A DNA stretch of 64,000 bases from Haberlea rhodopensis (GCA_907163345.1 CAJQUN010000004.1:16273235-16337234), one strand, 5' to 3'. Shown: positions 12,628 through 24,940, counted from the stretch's first letter. Program-made: numbers and translations. Notes: a model not told the origin generated them from the letters alone.

Positions 12628-12639
12628 GCTCTGATACCA
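12628..12639 (-). other. Primer-binding site, tRNA-iMet, gypsy element
   Basis: Minus strand TGGTATCAGAGC, four bases from the LTR edge at 12644. It fixes the element's orientation (minus) and identifies the adjacent LTR as the 5' LTR. Confidence 0.85.
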
Positions 12640-14008
12640 CTAATGTAAGGACCCCCGTGCCCTTAACCCGTAATTAGTGCGTAAATCCCATGATCGTGTA
12701 CATGTAACATCTATGTTGGAAAATAACCATATGCTAACTTAGCACAATATACCGATAATAAGATTTTTCCGTTTAATTCAATATATACCATTTCCAGTTT
12801 CCCAACTAAACCATTTAGCATATCATGTACTCCCGAGATACACTAATTACATTCTCCATTCATCTAGCAGTTCCCAATTAATTGAATATCACAATATAGA
12901 TGAAAAGAAAAGACATTTGCCTTTTATACAACCCATGCACACATATACACTGCTCACAAGCGAGCACCAAATAATTGTATGTGTACGTAATGTATAAAAT
13001 ACCATACTCCCAGATACCGTTACTGGTGCTTCGATCCTGGAAGCACCTCCCAAGCGCAACTCGATCTCAACTCTGGATCCGAGTGCCTATCCATCCAGCT
13101 CTGGTACCTCGATCCTGGAAGTACCTCTAATCAACAGCCCGAGCTCAACTCCAAAGTCGCTGCTACACCTGTAACACCTGCCCCAACAGAGACAGCCCCC
13201 ATACGGGGTGAGCATGCAAATACCACCAATCCAATAATCATAACATTGCATTTCATAATTTACAGAATATAAGTGCCATAATTTAAATGATACTCCCTGG
13301 ATGGTATCATCCTCATCCGGGATCTCATGTATTGTCCATGTTCTCAAACAACCAAATTCATCAAATTCCCAAAGCCAGTTAATCGCCACATAGATTAACT
13401 AATACCATTCCTATATGCCAGTTCCATAATCAATATGGTAAAATCATTATATAAAAAATCGTAGATATCACATATATCTAACCAATAATTCCATGTCCCC
13501 ATTTCATTGCTCGCTCCACAATAGCAGCATTCTAAACCCCGCACGCTCAACAATAGCGGCGTCATGACCGGTGGTCGCTCAACGGCGACAGCACCCCAAA
13601 TCATTGCTCGCTCAATAGCGGCACCGTGTGGTTCCCAATGTATATCCATTTAACGCAATTACCATTTACCATGCATATCACTATCCATTTATATCAATTA
13701 CCATGTACCATGTATTTCAACATCTATTTATTGCAAATACTACATACCATGCGTTTCAATGTCCATTTAATGCAATTACCACATACCATGCATTTTACAG
13801 TTGCAACATTATAATGGCTATGCTCGTACGTCATACGTACCGTATACTTTCCGTAGTTCGAGTCCAACCTCGCACGAGTCCCACGATCCGATGAATTATG
13901 TGCTAACACACAAATAATTCACAATCAAACATAAGCATGCAACCACGTGTCCAAGCACGATCAAACTCTCAAACATATCGTCAATCCATGATGATTACCA
14001 AATAAAAG

Positions 14009-14035
14009 CCCCCCCCCCCCCCCCCCCCCCCCCCC
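14009..14035. repeat. Homopolymer of 27 C
   Basis: Uninterrupted run of C in the transcribed part of the gypsy LTR (G on the element's sense strand). Its true length is uncertain because such runs are error-prone in sequencing. Confidence 0.9.
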
Positions 14036-14255
14036 GGCTAAGCATGCATAATACCCAAAAATATTCCATTGAAAACGTTTAAAAGATAGCCAAAACTCAA
14101 CCGAGAGTTCCGATTAATTCACCTAGGCTCCAACCAAACCATTTTAAAAGTCTTGCATTCCCATTGAAATGTGAACATTGCCCCGGAAGCTGACCATTTA
14201 AGTCGCAAATCCAAAATCCCACGAAAAAGCCAAGAAAACCACAAAACCCCTGCTG

Positions 14256-14424
14256 GCGATCGATCGCTATACTGGGCGATCGATCGCTAGCCCCTTGGCG
14301 ATCGATCACTCGACATAGCGATCGATCGCCAGACCTTACTGGCGCGAGGCGATCGATCGCTCGTTGTTTGGTTTCAATACTGCTTGCGCGCGATCGATCG
14401 CCAAAAACGGGTGATCGATCGCCG
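14256..14424. repeat. Array of GATCGATC palindromes in gypsy LTR
   Basis: Seven GCGATCGATCGC-type palindromes spaced about 20-30 bp in 170 bp. They lie ~400 bases downstream of the TATA box, so they would be transcribed as a series of small self-complementary elements. The DRS/IDR-rich open frame on the minus strand (14567-14097) is a by-product. Confidence 0.85.
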
Positions 14425-15166
14425 CGACCTGTAATCCGAAAAACACCATTTTTAAGAGCTTGAAACCTCCACCAACCATACCCCAACTCCTCCCAACCCA
14501 AAACCACGACAAATCCACACCCAAGGACCTCCAACAAGGGTGTTAAACTTAAATTAAACAAACCCAAAAGATTTTATGATTTTCACCAAAATCACCCAAA
14601 CCAAATCAAACCCAAAACTCAATCAAATCCAACAATATTACTATCAAATCAAAGCCACAAGAGAGGAGAAAGAGATTACCAGCTTTTCTTCAAGAAATCC
14701 GGCCCATAAATCGTGTTCTCAGCGATTTCCATTTAAGGGAAAAGAGGGGAAGGGTTTGGGGTAAAGGGGGAGAGAGCGATGAGAGAGAGATGATTCCGGA
14801 AGAAAATGACGGAATCCCGAGTCCATCTGGTATATATAGCAAAAATGCTCCAAAATACCAATACCTCCACAAATACATCATAATTCATTAAAAATCATCT
14901 GTTATCAAAAACTCTCTCTCCAACAACAAATTCCATCACTAGCCCCAGTACAAAGTACTCCGGACCCCAAGTCCCACCAAAGACCAAATTCCAAGGTTAT
15001 CGCCACGATGAGAATACAATCTCATCCCTTAGATCCAACGACTCTAAAAACAGGACTTAAAATCCCTGGGAGCCCCGAAACCGCAGTTAAACACAAATGC
15101 CACAATAAAATACATTAAGGATTATTACTACACCGGGATTAACACCATTAATCCCCGGGCATCACA

Positions 15167-18100
15167 TATGCAATGGCTATGGCAGACGTATTATCACAAA
15201 ATATGGGTGCCTCAGTGGATTCAATTCCATAATCTTTCAGTTGTTGTTGAATCCAGAGCAATTGAGCACATCAGCTTCCAGCAGCAAGGTACTCTACCTC
15301 TGCGGTAGACGTTGCTATGGATTCTGCTTCTTGAAACCCCATGAGATTAATCTATCTCCTAGAAATTGACAATATCCACTGGTACTTTTTCTGTCAATTT
15401 TGCATCCAGCATAGTCAGCATCTGAACATCCGATCAGGTTAAAAATTGAGTCTCTTGGATACCATAGACCGACATTCTCAGTGTCTTTCAGATATTTGAG
15501 GATCCTTTTGACAGCCGTGAAGTGTGACTGCTTGGGATTTGCTTGGAATCGAGCGCACATACACACTGCAAACATGATGTCTGGTCGGCTGGCCGTCAAG
15601 TAAAGTAATGATCCGATAATACCTCGATACATTGTTACTTCGACTGGTATTCCTGAATTATCCAAGTCGAGCTTTGCAGATGAGCTCATTGGAGTGGCCG
15701 CTGCTGAACTTGTAATCATCCCATACTTCCTCAGCAGTTCTTTAGTATATTTAGTTTGAGTTATCAGAATTCAGTCACTGGATTGATTGACTTGCAATCC
15801 TAGGAAAAATGATAATTCTCTCATCATGCTCATCTCAAATTGATCCTGCATTATTTTAGAAAATCTTTCGTAAAGTTTTGAGTTAGTACTGCCGAAAATA
15901 ATGTCATCAACATAAATTTGAACCAGCAAAGTATGGTCACCCTTTGTAAATTTGAATATGGTCTTGTCCATAGTGCCAATGGTAAAGTTATGCTCAGTCA
16001 AATATTTTGACAGAGTTTCGGACCATGCACGAGGAGCTTGCTTTAGACCATACAAGGCTTTGTTGAGACGAAAAACAGACGAAGGCTGCTGATGGCTTTC
16101 AAATCTAGGAGGTTGCTCAACATAAACTTCTTCCTGGAGTTTGTCGTTAAGAAACGCACTCTTAACATCCATCTGGTAGACTTTAAAGTCTTTAAAAGCA
16201 GCAAATGCAAGAAATATACGAATGGCTTCTAATCGAGCTACAGGAGCAAAGGTTTCATCGAAATCAATGCCTTCTTCCTGTCTGTAGCACTGTGCAACTA
16301 ATCTTGCTTTATTTCTGATAACTACACCATTATCATCTAGTTTGTTTCGAAATACCCATTTGGTACCTATTATAGTGTGATGCTGTGGTCGTGGTACTAA
16401 ATACCATACTTTGTTTCGCTCAAACTGATTTAGTTCTTCCTGCATTGCTTCTACCCAGCTTGGGTCTAACATATCATCATCAATCCTTTTAGGTTCTATG
16501 TGAGATATGAATGCAGCATGAAGAAATTCATTAATCATCTGTCCTCTGGTGCGTAGAGGAGCAACAGGGTTACCTATGACCTGCCCAGGAGGATGATCCT
16601 TCATCCACCGGAGCGGAGGTCCAAGAGGGTTGAGCTCTTCATTTGAATGAATATGAGTGGGTAGCTCAGGAGATTTGATTGATGCATCTTTTTCGTTAGT
16701 TCCATCTACTGCAGCATGAGTGAGTATAACATTGTTATTGTCAGCTGGGTGCAGTGCTTGTGGACCAGCAGACTCCTCTGCTTGTGCTTCAGGAACTTCT
16801 GGTTCTAAAGAGCAGTCAATTCTGCTTCTGTAATCTATCTCATCATCAACATTTTCATCTATGTGAGTGTTTTCCAGTCGATTGCTCAAGTTGTTGATTT
16901 GTAGATCAGATACAGTACAATCAGTAAATTCATCAAATTTTACATGCCAAGATTCTTCTACAGTAAGAGTTCTATTATTAAGTACTCTAAAAGCTTTACT
17001 AACTGTAGAATATCCAAGAAATTTCAGCATCAGATTTGGCATCAAAAGCGGTGAGATGAGTCTTTCCATTGTTGTGAATAAAACATTTGCAACCAAACAC
17101 ATGGAAATAAGAAATATTTGGCTTACTACCATTCCAGATCTCATTAAGGGGTTTTATTTGCTCGCTTATTAATCATTGATCTATTATGGGTATAACATGC
17201 TGTGTTGACAGCTTCTGCCCAAAACCTCTGCGAAATATCTGATTCTGTAAGCATAGTTCGCGCAGCTTCTTTCAAAGTGCGGTTCCTACGCTCAGCAACT
17301 CCATTTTGTTGCGGGGCTCTTGCAGCAGAGTATTCGTGTTTAATACCAATGTCATCTAGATATGATTCAAGTGATTGATTGGTAAACTCAGTGCCTTTAT
17401 CACTATGAATCATGTCTATCCCACATGATTTCTCATTTTGGAGTCTTTTCAGTAGTTTGATCATCTTTGGAGTAGCCTGATATCTGCCACTTAGAAATAG
17501 GACCCACGTAAAACGAGAGTAATCGTCTATTAACACTAGGGTATACTGCATTCCCCCTAGACTTGTACTGGTCCTCGACCGAAAAGATCCATATGCAGCA
17601 ACTCTAGGCACCGAGAAGAAGATTTACTCCATTTGTTCTTAAAGGAGGATCGTATTTACTTACCAAGTTGGCATGCTGCACAGATCTTGTCTTTTGATAA
17701 CTCTATTTGGGGCAATCCAATGACTAGATCAAGTTTACGCAGACTGGCAATAGTTTTAAAGTTTAAGTGACTCAATCGTTTGTGCCAAAGCCAGTTTTTG
17801 GAAATATTTAAGGCAGCAAAGCAAGTAGAAGAGATGGACAGATTAAAATTCCAATCAATTTTGTATGTGTTCTCATGCCTTCTTCCTACAAGAAATGCAC
17901 TGCCATCAGTAGATCTGATTGTACATGAGTGCTGGTTGAATTCTACAGAGTGACCATTGTCACAGAGTTGACTGATGCTAATCAAATTATAACATAAATT
18001 TTCAACCAACATAATGTCTTTAATAATAATGTAACCGTAGATAATCTTACCCTTACGCACAGTTCTACCTTTCGCGTTGTCTCCAAAGGCTATTCTAGGT

Positions 18101-18210
18101 CCGGTGGTGTCCACCAATTCAGATAGTAAGCACGCATTTCCTGTCATGTGTCTAGAGCCTCCGCTGTCCAGAAACCACTCTGAGCTCCGAACTTGATGGA
18201 TTCTAGATTT
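15167..18210 (-). pseudogene. pol: SIRE-B pol, truncated and frameshifted
   Basis: Opens in phase right after a CAG at 18213-18211 with KSRIHQVRSSEWFLDSGGSRHMTG; the protease DSG is intact but the next Cys is Gly. Then HKRLSHLN...CAAC zinc motif, integrase (IDDYSRFTWVLFL, HSDKGTEF, QQNGVAERRNR), RT (YQMDVKSAFLND, YVDDIIFGSTN) and RNase H (GCSDADYAGCKIDRKS). Breaks: a frameshift near 17600-17650 after the zinc motif, another near 17144, a stop near 15775, and loss of everything after the first third of RNase H. Confidence 0.9.
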
Positions 18211-18288
18211 CTGCAATTAAAGCGATAAAATGATTGGTACCCAATCCTACTTGGGTCCAGACAGGATTAGTCCTTTCGGGACCCACAC
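18211..18288 (-). other. Candidate 78-nt gag/pol intron, SIRE-B
   Basis: Minus strand: ATACAA then GTGTGGG (18288-18282), and CTTTAATTGCAG ending at 18211. It contains CTAATCC, the gag UAG (18247-18249) in its hairpin, and a second in-frame UAA. Removal leaves gag joined to pol in phase. Same layout as in SIRE-C. Confidence 0.5.
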
Positions 18289-20196
18289 TTGTATAACCTT
18301 GAATTGTTTGGGTCTGTGTGTGTCCTGGAACGTGTGTGCATTAAATGATGAAGATGTTCTTGGGTGATGTGTGTGATACTGAGTGTATGCATGTTGTTTA
18401 GGTTTTTGGTTTCTGTTGGGAATCATATACCTCTTCTGGACAGGCATACAATTATAGTACCAGTTGGGTTTTACTTCACGAGTGGCCTGACCAGTGGGTT
18501 TATGTTTATTTCTAAACTTTTGCCCTGGTCTAGCTTTCTCTTTTGGCTCAACATAACTGATACATTGGTGTGATGCCCGTTCCTTGATGAGTATTGGCTC
18601 AACAGATTCCTTAACCAACTCACTCGGTTCATATACTGTGCTTGATCTTACAAAGTTCATTGTTTGAATCTTGTTCCTTTCTAGGCACAATTGAGATTTG
18701 ATGCCAGATGAGTTACTATCATAGTTAGAGTAGCCTATACCGGTAAGATCACCAGCAAGCCTTATTGACTCAAGCATCTCATCTTTTCTGACTGTAGATG
18801 CATTCCATGTACGAACCAGCTTAATGAGTTTCTGGTGTGCACATGTTCCTTCATCCCTTTCTTTTTCGAGTTGACTTACTTTTTCCCTTAAGCTTCTCAA
18901 CTCATTTGATTGTTCACAATCAAGTTTGTTGTTCAGCTGTTCTGTTGGGACTGGTTGTTCGGTCTTATAATTCTCGAATGATTCATACAACATCTGATAC
19001 TCATTAATCATGTCCTGTAATGCATTAGTGAGTTCATTATGTGTATATTCAGAGAGATTAGAATCAGTTACCTCACAGTCATCGTTGGCCATTAGGCAGT
19101 GAATTCTTCCTCTTCACTTTCACTTGATGAGCTGGTGGATTTTTTTGATTCTGATTCTGAATCAGCCCATTTGCTTTTGTTTTCTTCAGCCATCAGTACT
19201 TTCTGGTCTCTGTCCCTTCTAGATGATCTTCTATTTTCCTTTGACTTTCTATAGTCCTTGGATCCTCTCTTTTGATCATCTTTCTTAGGTTTAGGATAGT
19301 CTGCGATAAAATGTCCTGGATTAAGACAGTTGAAGCACACACGATCATCCTCATCTGATCTATTTTTGAAGTTCTGCTTCCTTGGATAAGATTGATAGGC
19401 CTTTTGACTCTTCTTCATGAATTTTCCAAATTTTTTGATGAACAGCACAATTGCATATTTGTTCAGGAGTCATCTATGTTGTGGTAGGCAGAGCTTCTGA
19501 TGCATTAAGAGCTTTGGTTGGTTGACTGGTGCTGGGTTCATCTTCAATCCGAATGCCTAGTATAAATTCATATGATTTTAAGTCAGCAAATAAATCATGT
19601 AGATCTATATTGTTTAGGTCTTTGGATTCCCTCATAGCAATCATTTTTACATCACATTCTCTTGGAAGACCTCTCATGACCTTTAGGGTGACTTCCCTGT
19701 TGGATAGATCCTTACCAAGGCTATTGAGTTCATTTCTGAGTCCGGTTACTCTTTCATCATATTCACTGAGAGTTTCTCTGGATATCATTTTGATGTTTTC
19801 AAACTTCTGTAGGGCGACAGTGAGCTTGTTTCCTTTGTTTGATCATTTCCATCGCATAGTTGAGCAATCTTTTCCCAGATGTCCTTAGCAGTGGACACAT
19901 TTTGATCTTGTTGAACATGTTTTTGTTCAGTGTTTTGAACAATATATCTTTGGGCACATTGTCCAGATTTGCTTTTTTCTTTTCTTCATTTGTCCAGAAC
20001 GATCTGTCCTTCTCGACCATCTGAGGTTCACCACCAGAAACGGCAGCTGTTGTATTGACTTTCAAGATCTTCATTGGTCCATCAGTGATGACGAACCACG
20101 TGTCATCGTCTTGGGCACTTAGATGTGCTTGCATACGAATTCTCCAGTCATCGTATTCATCCTTTTTAACATGGGAATCTTACTGAATGAGGCCAT
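18247..20196 (-). pseudogene. gag: SIRE-B gag, degenerate
   Basis: Start at the ATG complement 20194-20196, beginning with the same MASFSKIPM-type words as the other copies. Recognisable blocks are MQAHLSAQDDDTWFVITDGPMKILKVNT, MRGLPRECDVKMIAMRES, a knuckle CFNCLNPGHFIADY whose last Cys is Tyr, an acidic Ser/Glu stretch, and the C-terminal VIQVWVPKGLILSGPK ending at UAG 18247-18249. Frameshifts near 20165, 19800, 19450 and 19090 break it into pieces. Confidence 0.88.
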
Positions 20197-20231
20197 CAGT
20201 TTTAGTAATTTCTCAAGATTGAGAAGACCTG

Positions 20232-20243
20232 GCTCTGATACAA
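20232..20243 (-). other. Primer-binding site of SIRE-B (one mismatch)
   Basis: Minus strand TTGTATCAGAGC, one base off the iMet complement, beside the 5' LTR. Confidence 0.8.
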
Positions 20244-20245
20244 CT

Positions 20246-21471
20246 TGTTAGGATCGGAGTAGTGTTTAGAGGGGAGTTGTTGAATAAACACTAGATTCAA
20301 TTTCAATTTTACTCGGGTTGCTGCAGATTGTTAAGTACTACAATAGCTTCTCAATTTATTGCAAGTCAGCAGACACTGATTATAGTACGGAAGACGTCTG
20401 CTGGACCTGTGAGTGATAATAACTGAATGGTAAATTTGCAGTAAGTAAGTGACACAAGTATTGTTTCTGGAAGTTCGAAGCACAACGCTTCTATGTCTCC
20501 ACTTCTTCACTTGCAGGAAGGTTACACTAGAAGAATTTGGTTTACACTTTACAGTATACAACCTTCTTAGGCGCTCACACTGCTTGGCATAAACTCCTAG
20601 CAATCACAAATTCCTAATTTGTTTACAATTATTTCTATGACACTCATACAAATATAAACTGTTTGGCTTCGAGTGTTCTTCGAGCAGCAGACTCAGTTGC
20701 AGTTAATCTGTCAAGATTACAGTAGTAGTTCTTTTCTGCTCTTGCTGAACCTTCAGAGAATATCAGTGAGATGATTTGCTTTTTGCGTTGATGTGTTTTC
20801 TTTTTGTTTGATCAGATGGTTCAGCTAACCTCTTCATTTTCACTTGGACGTATTTATAGACTTAGTGGTCTAACGTCAACTTTTCTGTATAAGGAAGAAT
20901 TCAGCTTTCTGTCTTCATTCTAAATTCTGATTGTCTTCTTTCCTATTTTGTTAAGCAACGGCTCTTTTATTCTGACGCTAATGGTGGTGGAGATATAGCA
21001 GGGTGCACCGCCCTGTTGTACCTTTGTCAGAATAGGTTGTACTTGTTTTGTTTTGTTGCTTTGTGCTCTTGCTGGATGGTTAGACCTATGCTGGCTTTCT
21101 TCTTCTTTTAAATGATCTTTCATTTTTCTGTACTCCGTATAGGTATGTCCAGTAGTTGTCCATCTAGTTGGTGTTTGTCCGGTAGATGTTAATTCAGTAG
21201 GTGTCTGTCCGGTAGATGTCCATCCAGCTGGTGTCCATCCAATTGATGTTCTTCCGGTAGGTGTTCATCCGGTAGGTGTTCATCCGGTTGGTGTCCATCC
21301 AGTAGGTGTTTGTCCAGTTGGTGTCATCCGGTAGATGTTTGTCCAGTTGGTGTCCATCTGGTAGATGTTTGTCCAGTTGGTGTCCATCCGGTAGATGTTT
21401 GTCACGCGGTAGGTGTCTGTATCCAGTTGATGTCCATGTAATAACCAAAACTTAGAAATGTTTTCCCAACA
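20246..21471 (-). repeat. 5' LTR of SIRE-B
   Basis: 1226 bp, TGTTAGG to CCCAACA. Minus-strand TATA (CTATAAATA) at 20851-20859. Its U3 (~21140-21430) is a tandem array of ~30-bp units around CCAGTTGGTGTCCATCCGGT, related to but shorter than the 48-bp units in SIRE-C. Confidence 0.9.
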
Positions 21472-22260
21472 GATTCATTCCACCCGTACGACTCTCGATA
21501 TATATCAAGATGCTATAAAATCTAATCGAATCAAATCAAATCACATATTCACGATAATCCATGATTTCTTGGGATCTTTATGATCATATCCCACTATAGC
21601 ATAATTCTAGATCTATCAAATCTGAGCAAACCTATTCGATCCTTTCAACCCGAGCTCGGACCCTTGTCATATGAGATCCAGCTCCTCTCATCTATTCTTT
21701 AAGCTCTGCCACCATGGCACTGAACTCCAGATCTATCTACCGATCTTACTCTCTGTCCAGCTCTGTCTACCGAGCTATCTATCCAGCTCTAAATGTTATA
21801 GACCGAGCTCCAATGTACTTACCGAGCTCTATACAGCCCCGCCTTGATTTTCTATCCTTTATTTCATAATGAAAGTTTCGAGTTGAGCTGAAAGCTTGTC
21901 CCTTTCTTCGTGAAACCCATTGTACCCCTATTCGGGCTTAGTTTGACCTAAATTATCTTGAGTTACAATAGGTCGGGTTGGAGTCATTACATCTTGAATC
22001 GGGTTTCTCATATCTTGCTATACCCCTATTTCTACCGTGAATGAAGACATAAGACATTTTAGGGAGATGACTAAGATAATACACAGAACACATTAATGGG
22101 ATTCTAAGTTCTAACAAATAGTCTCGTGCAAGCGCTTGCTCTGTTCCATTTATCACCGTCAAAATTGTTCATGCACCAAAAATTAAAGCACAGGAATCAG
22201 TTAAAACGCCGCTGTGTGAATAGAACTGATAACAATATTCAGCAGGGGCTAAAACGGGAA
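21472..22260. other. No gene seen; AGCTC-rich stretch
   Basis: Flank of SIRE-B up to the SMR promoter region. The only structure is at ~21645-21835, where CCGAGCT(C) or CCAGCTC recurs about nine times at irregular spacing. The origin is unknown; it could be a decayed LTR. Confidence 0.3.
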
Positions 22261-22277
22261 AGACAAAAATAACCATG

Positions 22278-22328
22278 GGCGGGAATGAGAGCCGTTGCGG
22301 GTAAAACCACCAAAAAATTGGCGCCAAA
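22278..22328 (+). promoter_or_regulatory. Two E2F-like sites upstream of the SMR gene
   Basis: GGCGGGAA at 22278-22285 and TTGGCGCCAAA at 22318-22328, about 0.7 kb before the ATG. Both match the E2F core family (TTTSSCGC and its complement), and the second is a perfect palindrome. Known biology links E2F to cell-cycle genes. Activity here is inferred only. Confidence 0.45.
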
Positions 22329-22672
22329 AATATTTCAGCTGCCCGTCAAAGACTGCCCCTTCTCAATTTCATGCACACACAAATACTCAATCATCAATCT
22401 GAATAGATTCTGATGCCAGCTGCAGTTTCCACGAGAAATTCTTGCGTTAAGTCGGTGGGTCCGGTACATGTTTCAAAATACATAAATTTTGTTAATCGTG
22501 ATTTTTGATAAACATGGTTGAATATTTTTTATATATATTATCATATGGATCGACCCCACACCCGTTCATTGAAAGAAGAATTTCCCCGTTTCCACATCCA
22601 ATTAGCCCTTTAATCGTCTCCACTTAGGTCAAGTCTTTAAAATTTTTCTCTGAGCTTCTTTTCTCTTTCAAG

Positions 22673-22680
22673 TATAAAAT
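22673..22680 (+). promoter_or_regulatory. TATA box of the SMR gene
   Basis: TATAAAAT 334 bases before the start codon, in otherwise pyrimidine-rich sequence. It would give a 5' leader of roughly 300 bases. Confidence 0.55.
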
Positions 22681-23013
22681 CTTCGTGTGAAGGCTAGGTA
22701 GTCCACACGTTTTGCCCGCCATTAATCTTCTTTTTCCCTTGTTCGAAGTTTCTGTGCTGCAAACAACTAAAACCTCTTCAAATTCTTCTCTCTTTTAATT
22801 TTATTCCCCGTGTTGAATCACACAAGGGAATATAAGTGAGGCCGCCACTTTAATCTTCTGGTTTATTCCTTAGTTTTCTTTATATCCAGCCCTTTACCAC
22901 TAAAAAAACTGTCTCCTTTACTCCATTCTTTCTTGAAAAAAGTCTTTGCACCTACGGAGAATTTGTTCCTCCTCCAAAGAATTTGTTCTGTTTTTTGTTT
23001 TTTGGTTTTGTAG

Positions 23014-23331
23014 ATGGGTATTTCGAAGAAGCATCAGAAGGAAGCAAGCAAGGAATTAGATGGGAAGAAATGGGTTATAGCTGGAGTTTCTGTTCGAGGG
23101 CCGTTGAAGCCGATATCTACAAGGGCTAACGAGGAGACCGAAGAAGAGGGAGGCTCATGTTCCACAACTCCGACGGCGCGTGAATACCAAATACCCAAGA
23201 AATTGTCTTGCCCACCAGCGCCGAGGAAGCGCCGGGCAGCTTCAACTTGCCATTTCAATGGAGCCCGAGAGTTTTTCAATCCCCCGGATTTGGAATCAGT
23301 ATTCATATGTCATGCTGAGAGAGCCAACTGA
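23014..23331 (+). CDS. SMR: SIAMESE-RELATED (SMR) cyclin-dependent kinase inhibitor
   Basis: Complete intronless 105-residue protein. SMR proteins are plant-specific CDK inhibitors that bind CDK-cyclin complexes in the nucleus and promote exit from mitosis or entry into endoreduplication. The C-terminal half shows the family blocks: TPTAREYQIPK (52-62), CPPAPRKRR (66-74, also a basic nuclear-localisation-like patch) and REFFNPPDLESVF (85-97). The N-terminal half is Lys/Glu-rich and not conserved, as is usual. The length is typical of the family. The start is the first ATG after a leader with a TATA box, and two E2F-like sites lie further upstream. No lesion is seen, so it is probably a working host gene in an island between transposons. 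The exact family member cannot be told. Confidence 0.88.
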   Translation: MGISKKHQKEASKELDGKKWVIAGVSVRGPLKPISTRANEETEEEGGSCSTTPTAREYQIPKKLSCPPAPRKRRAASTCHFNGAREFFNPPDLESVFICHAERAN

Positions 23332-24940
23332 AGAGTTTAGAAGATATTAAGGTTCATTAGAGTATTAAAGTCTTTTGATTATTATTTTTTTTTTTACTTT
23401 TTTTTTTTGGTTTGTTAGTTTGTGCTGGGAGTTTCAGAACTATCCGTATTAAGTAGTTTCAGGCTTTTGAAATGGTGATGTAATGTATGATATAAATTAT
23501 ATCAGTATGTATGTGTTGGGGTTCAACAATTACCTCTGCTTTGTGATCGGTCAAATACGTTGTTGGTACCAGAGCCAATGTAGCGTGTTCGATTCCCATG
23601 AGTTGCAGAGAGTGCAATTATTGAGAGAGGGATTGTTGGGGTTCAGCAATTGCCTCTGCTTTGTGATCGGTCGAATACGTGGCGCTTGTGTCAGTGTATG
23701 ATTGAAAAGATTGATGTTGTGTCATTACCCTTAACTATAGTTATTGGTAAAGCGGTAAGCGCTCGATCCTACAATATGAATCTTCAATTCTACCTAGCAG
23801 AGCTTTATTTGTTTAATTTAAGGCTTGTTTTTTAAATAATTATCAAGATTATGATAATTTCTCAGTACATATTCTTGAATTATATTGTCACATTTAGAAA
23901 GCATAAAAATTATCTACAAGTCATGACTCATTTTTAGAAGCAAGTTTCCCCGTGTAAATGTGCAGTTTTGCTTCAAGATTTTCACTTCCGTTTTCTTGAT
24001 GAAGTCCATTTGTAAGAGGAAATATGTGCAGAAATTCTCTTTAATCATATGCCAAAACATTAAAAGATTTAGTAATTGTATTTTCACCATACTTTTTAGA
24101 TAAAGAATACACACGTGCGTGCGTAGGAATGGTAAGGAAACCATGAAAATCTTAGAAAGCAACAAATCTAGTATAAAAAGTAAATGTTATTCATTGCTGA
24201 GTGATAGATAGGCTTCACAAAATCTTGATTTCGACCCCTCTAACCAGAAATTCCTTGGTGACCGACCATGTTATTAATTTGATATTTACAGTGTGAACAG
24301 GTAAATTTTAGTGTGAGAGTCGCTAAAATTTGAATATTGAAACTCTAAGAAAGTAATTTCTTATTTAAAAAAAAAAGAAAATGAAAATTTAGATGATATC
24401 AAACAAAGGACAGTTGGAACAAAGGGGTACTCCCTCCCTTAAATTCCCATTCATAATTCTTGCTAACATTTAAATTTTGTCCCAAAAATTAAAGTTTTAC
24501 TACTGTTTGTCTAGTTTTATCTTTGACTTTTTCAAAATTATAAGTGTTCCTTTATGTCCAAGTCCAAGTTGTTCCAATGAATCCTTCTATCAATTATTTA
24601 AAAATATATAGAATGAATTGTGGTCCAATATAATATAAGTACCCTGTGCACCTGAACCTGAATAATGAGAATTTAAGTCCCATGCAAGCCCCCCTTGTAA
24701 TGGCGATAATAAAAAGGACGAGCACTCATTAAATAGAGAATCCTATGTTTACGACTCCAAGGCCCTTTTTGATAAAGTCATATTCCATTGGCCCACATCA
24801 TACTTCCCAACCCCACCACAGGGAAAACACACACACATACATATTTGAATATTGAAAAAAAATACAAACAAGAATGAATATCTAAATATTTCAACGGTTT
24901 CTTAATCAAACACGTCCCTATGCCTTTCAAAAGGTCAGGT
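23332..24940. other. 3' flank of SMR, AT-rich, no further gene
   Basis: Contains the SMR 3' untranslated region with T-rich runs at ~23380-23415. A 120-bp-spaced duplication at 23513-23690 repeats GTTGGGGTTCARCAATT and CTCTGCTTTGTGATCGGT. Between the copies is GTGTTCGATTCCC (~23585), which resembles a pol III B box, so a fragment of a tRNA-derived SINE is possible but unproven. The rest is AT-rich with nothing recognisable. Confidence 0.35.

Larger units (their letters stand above)
12644..15166 (-). repeat. 5' LTR of a Ty3/gypsy element (Tekay/Del-like?)
   Basis: A 2.5-kb LTR running from TGTAAGGACC at 12644 to ATCACA at 15166, where SIRE-B RNase H sequence resumes. A minus-strand TATA (GCTATATATACC, 14829-14840) splits it into a short U3 and a long transcribed R/U5. 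Contents: CGCT...AGCG mini-repeats at ~13500-13625, a 27-base C run at 14009-14035, and a palindromic GATCGATC array at 14256-14424. The lineage guess rests on LTR length, the TGTAAGGACC start and the iMet primer site; no gag or pol of this element is in the window. A related copy occupies ~62350-64000. Confidence 0.75.
15167..21471 (-). mobile_element. SIRE-type copia element B, 3'-truncated
   Basis: Minus-strand element with its 5' LTR (20246-21471), primer site, gag and most of pol. It stops abruptly inside RNase H at 15167, where the gypsy LTR end (ATCACA) begins. The RNase H words continue cleanly up to that base, so the gypsy element inserted into B; the rest of B would lie left of the window. 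Its LTR and proteins are closer to SIRE-C than to SIRE-A. Confidence 0.88.

Noticed and set aside
14097..14567. 156-codon minus-strand frame rich in DRS/IDR
   Set aside because: It reads across the GATCGATC palindrome array, has no homologous domain and is explained by the DNA repeat.
23513..23770. A tRNA-derived SINE
   Set aside because: A B-box-like GTTCGATTCCC and a 120-bp duplication exist, but no clear A box, tail or target duplication could be found, so it is only mentioned in the flank entry.
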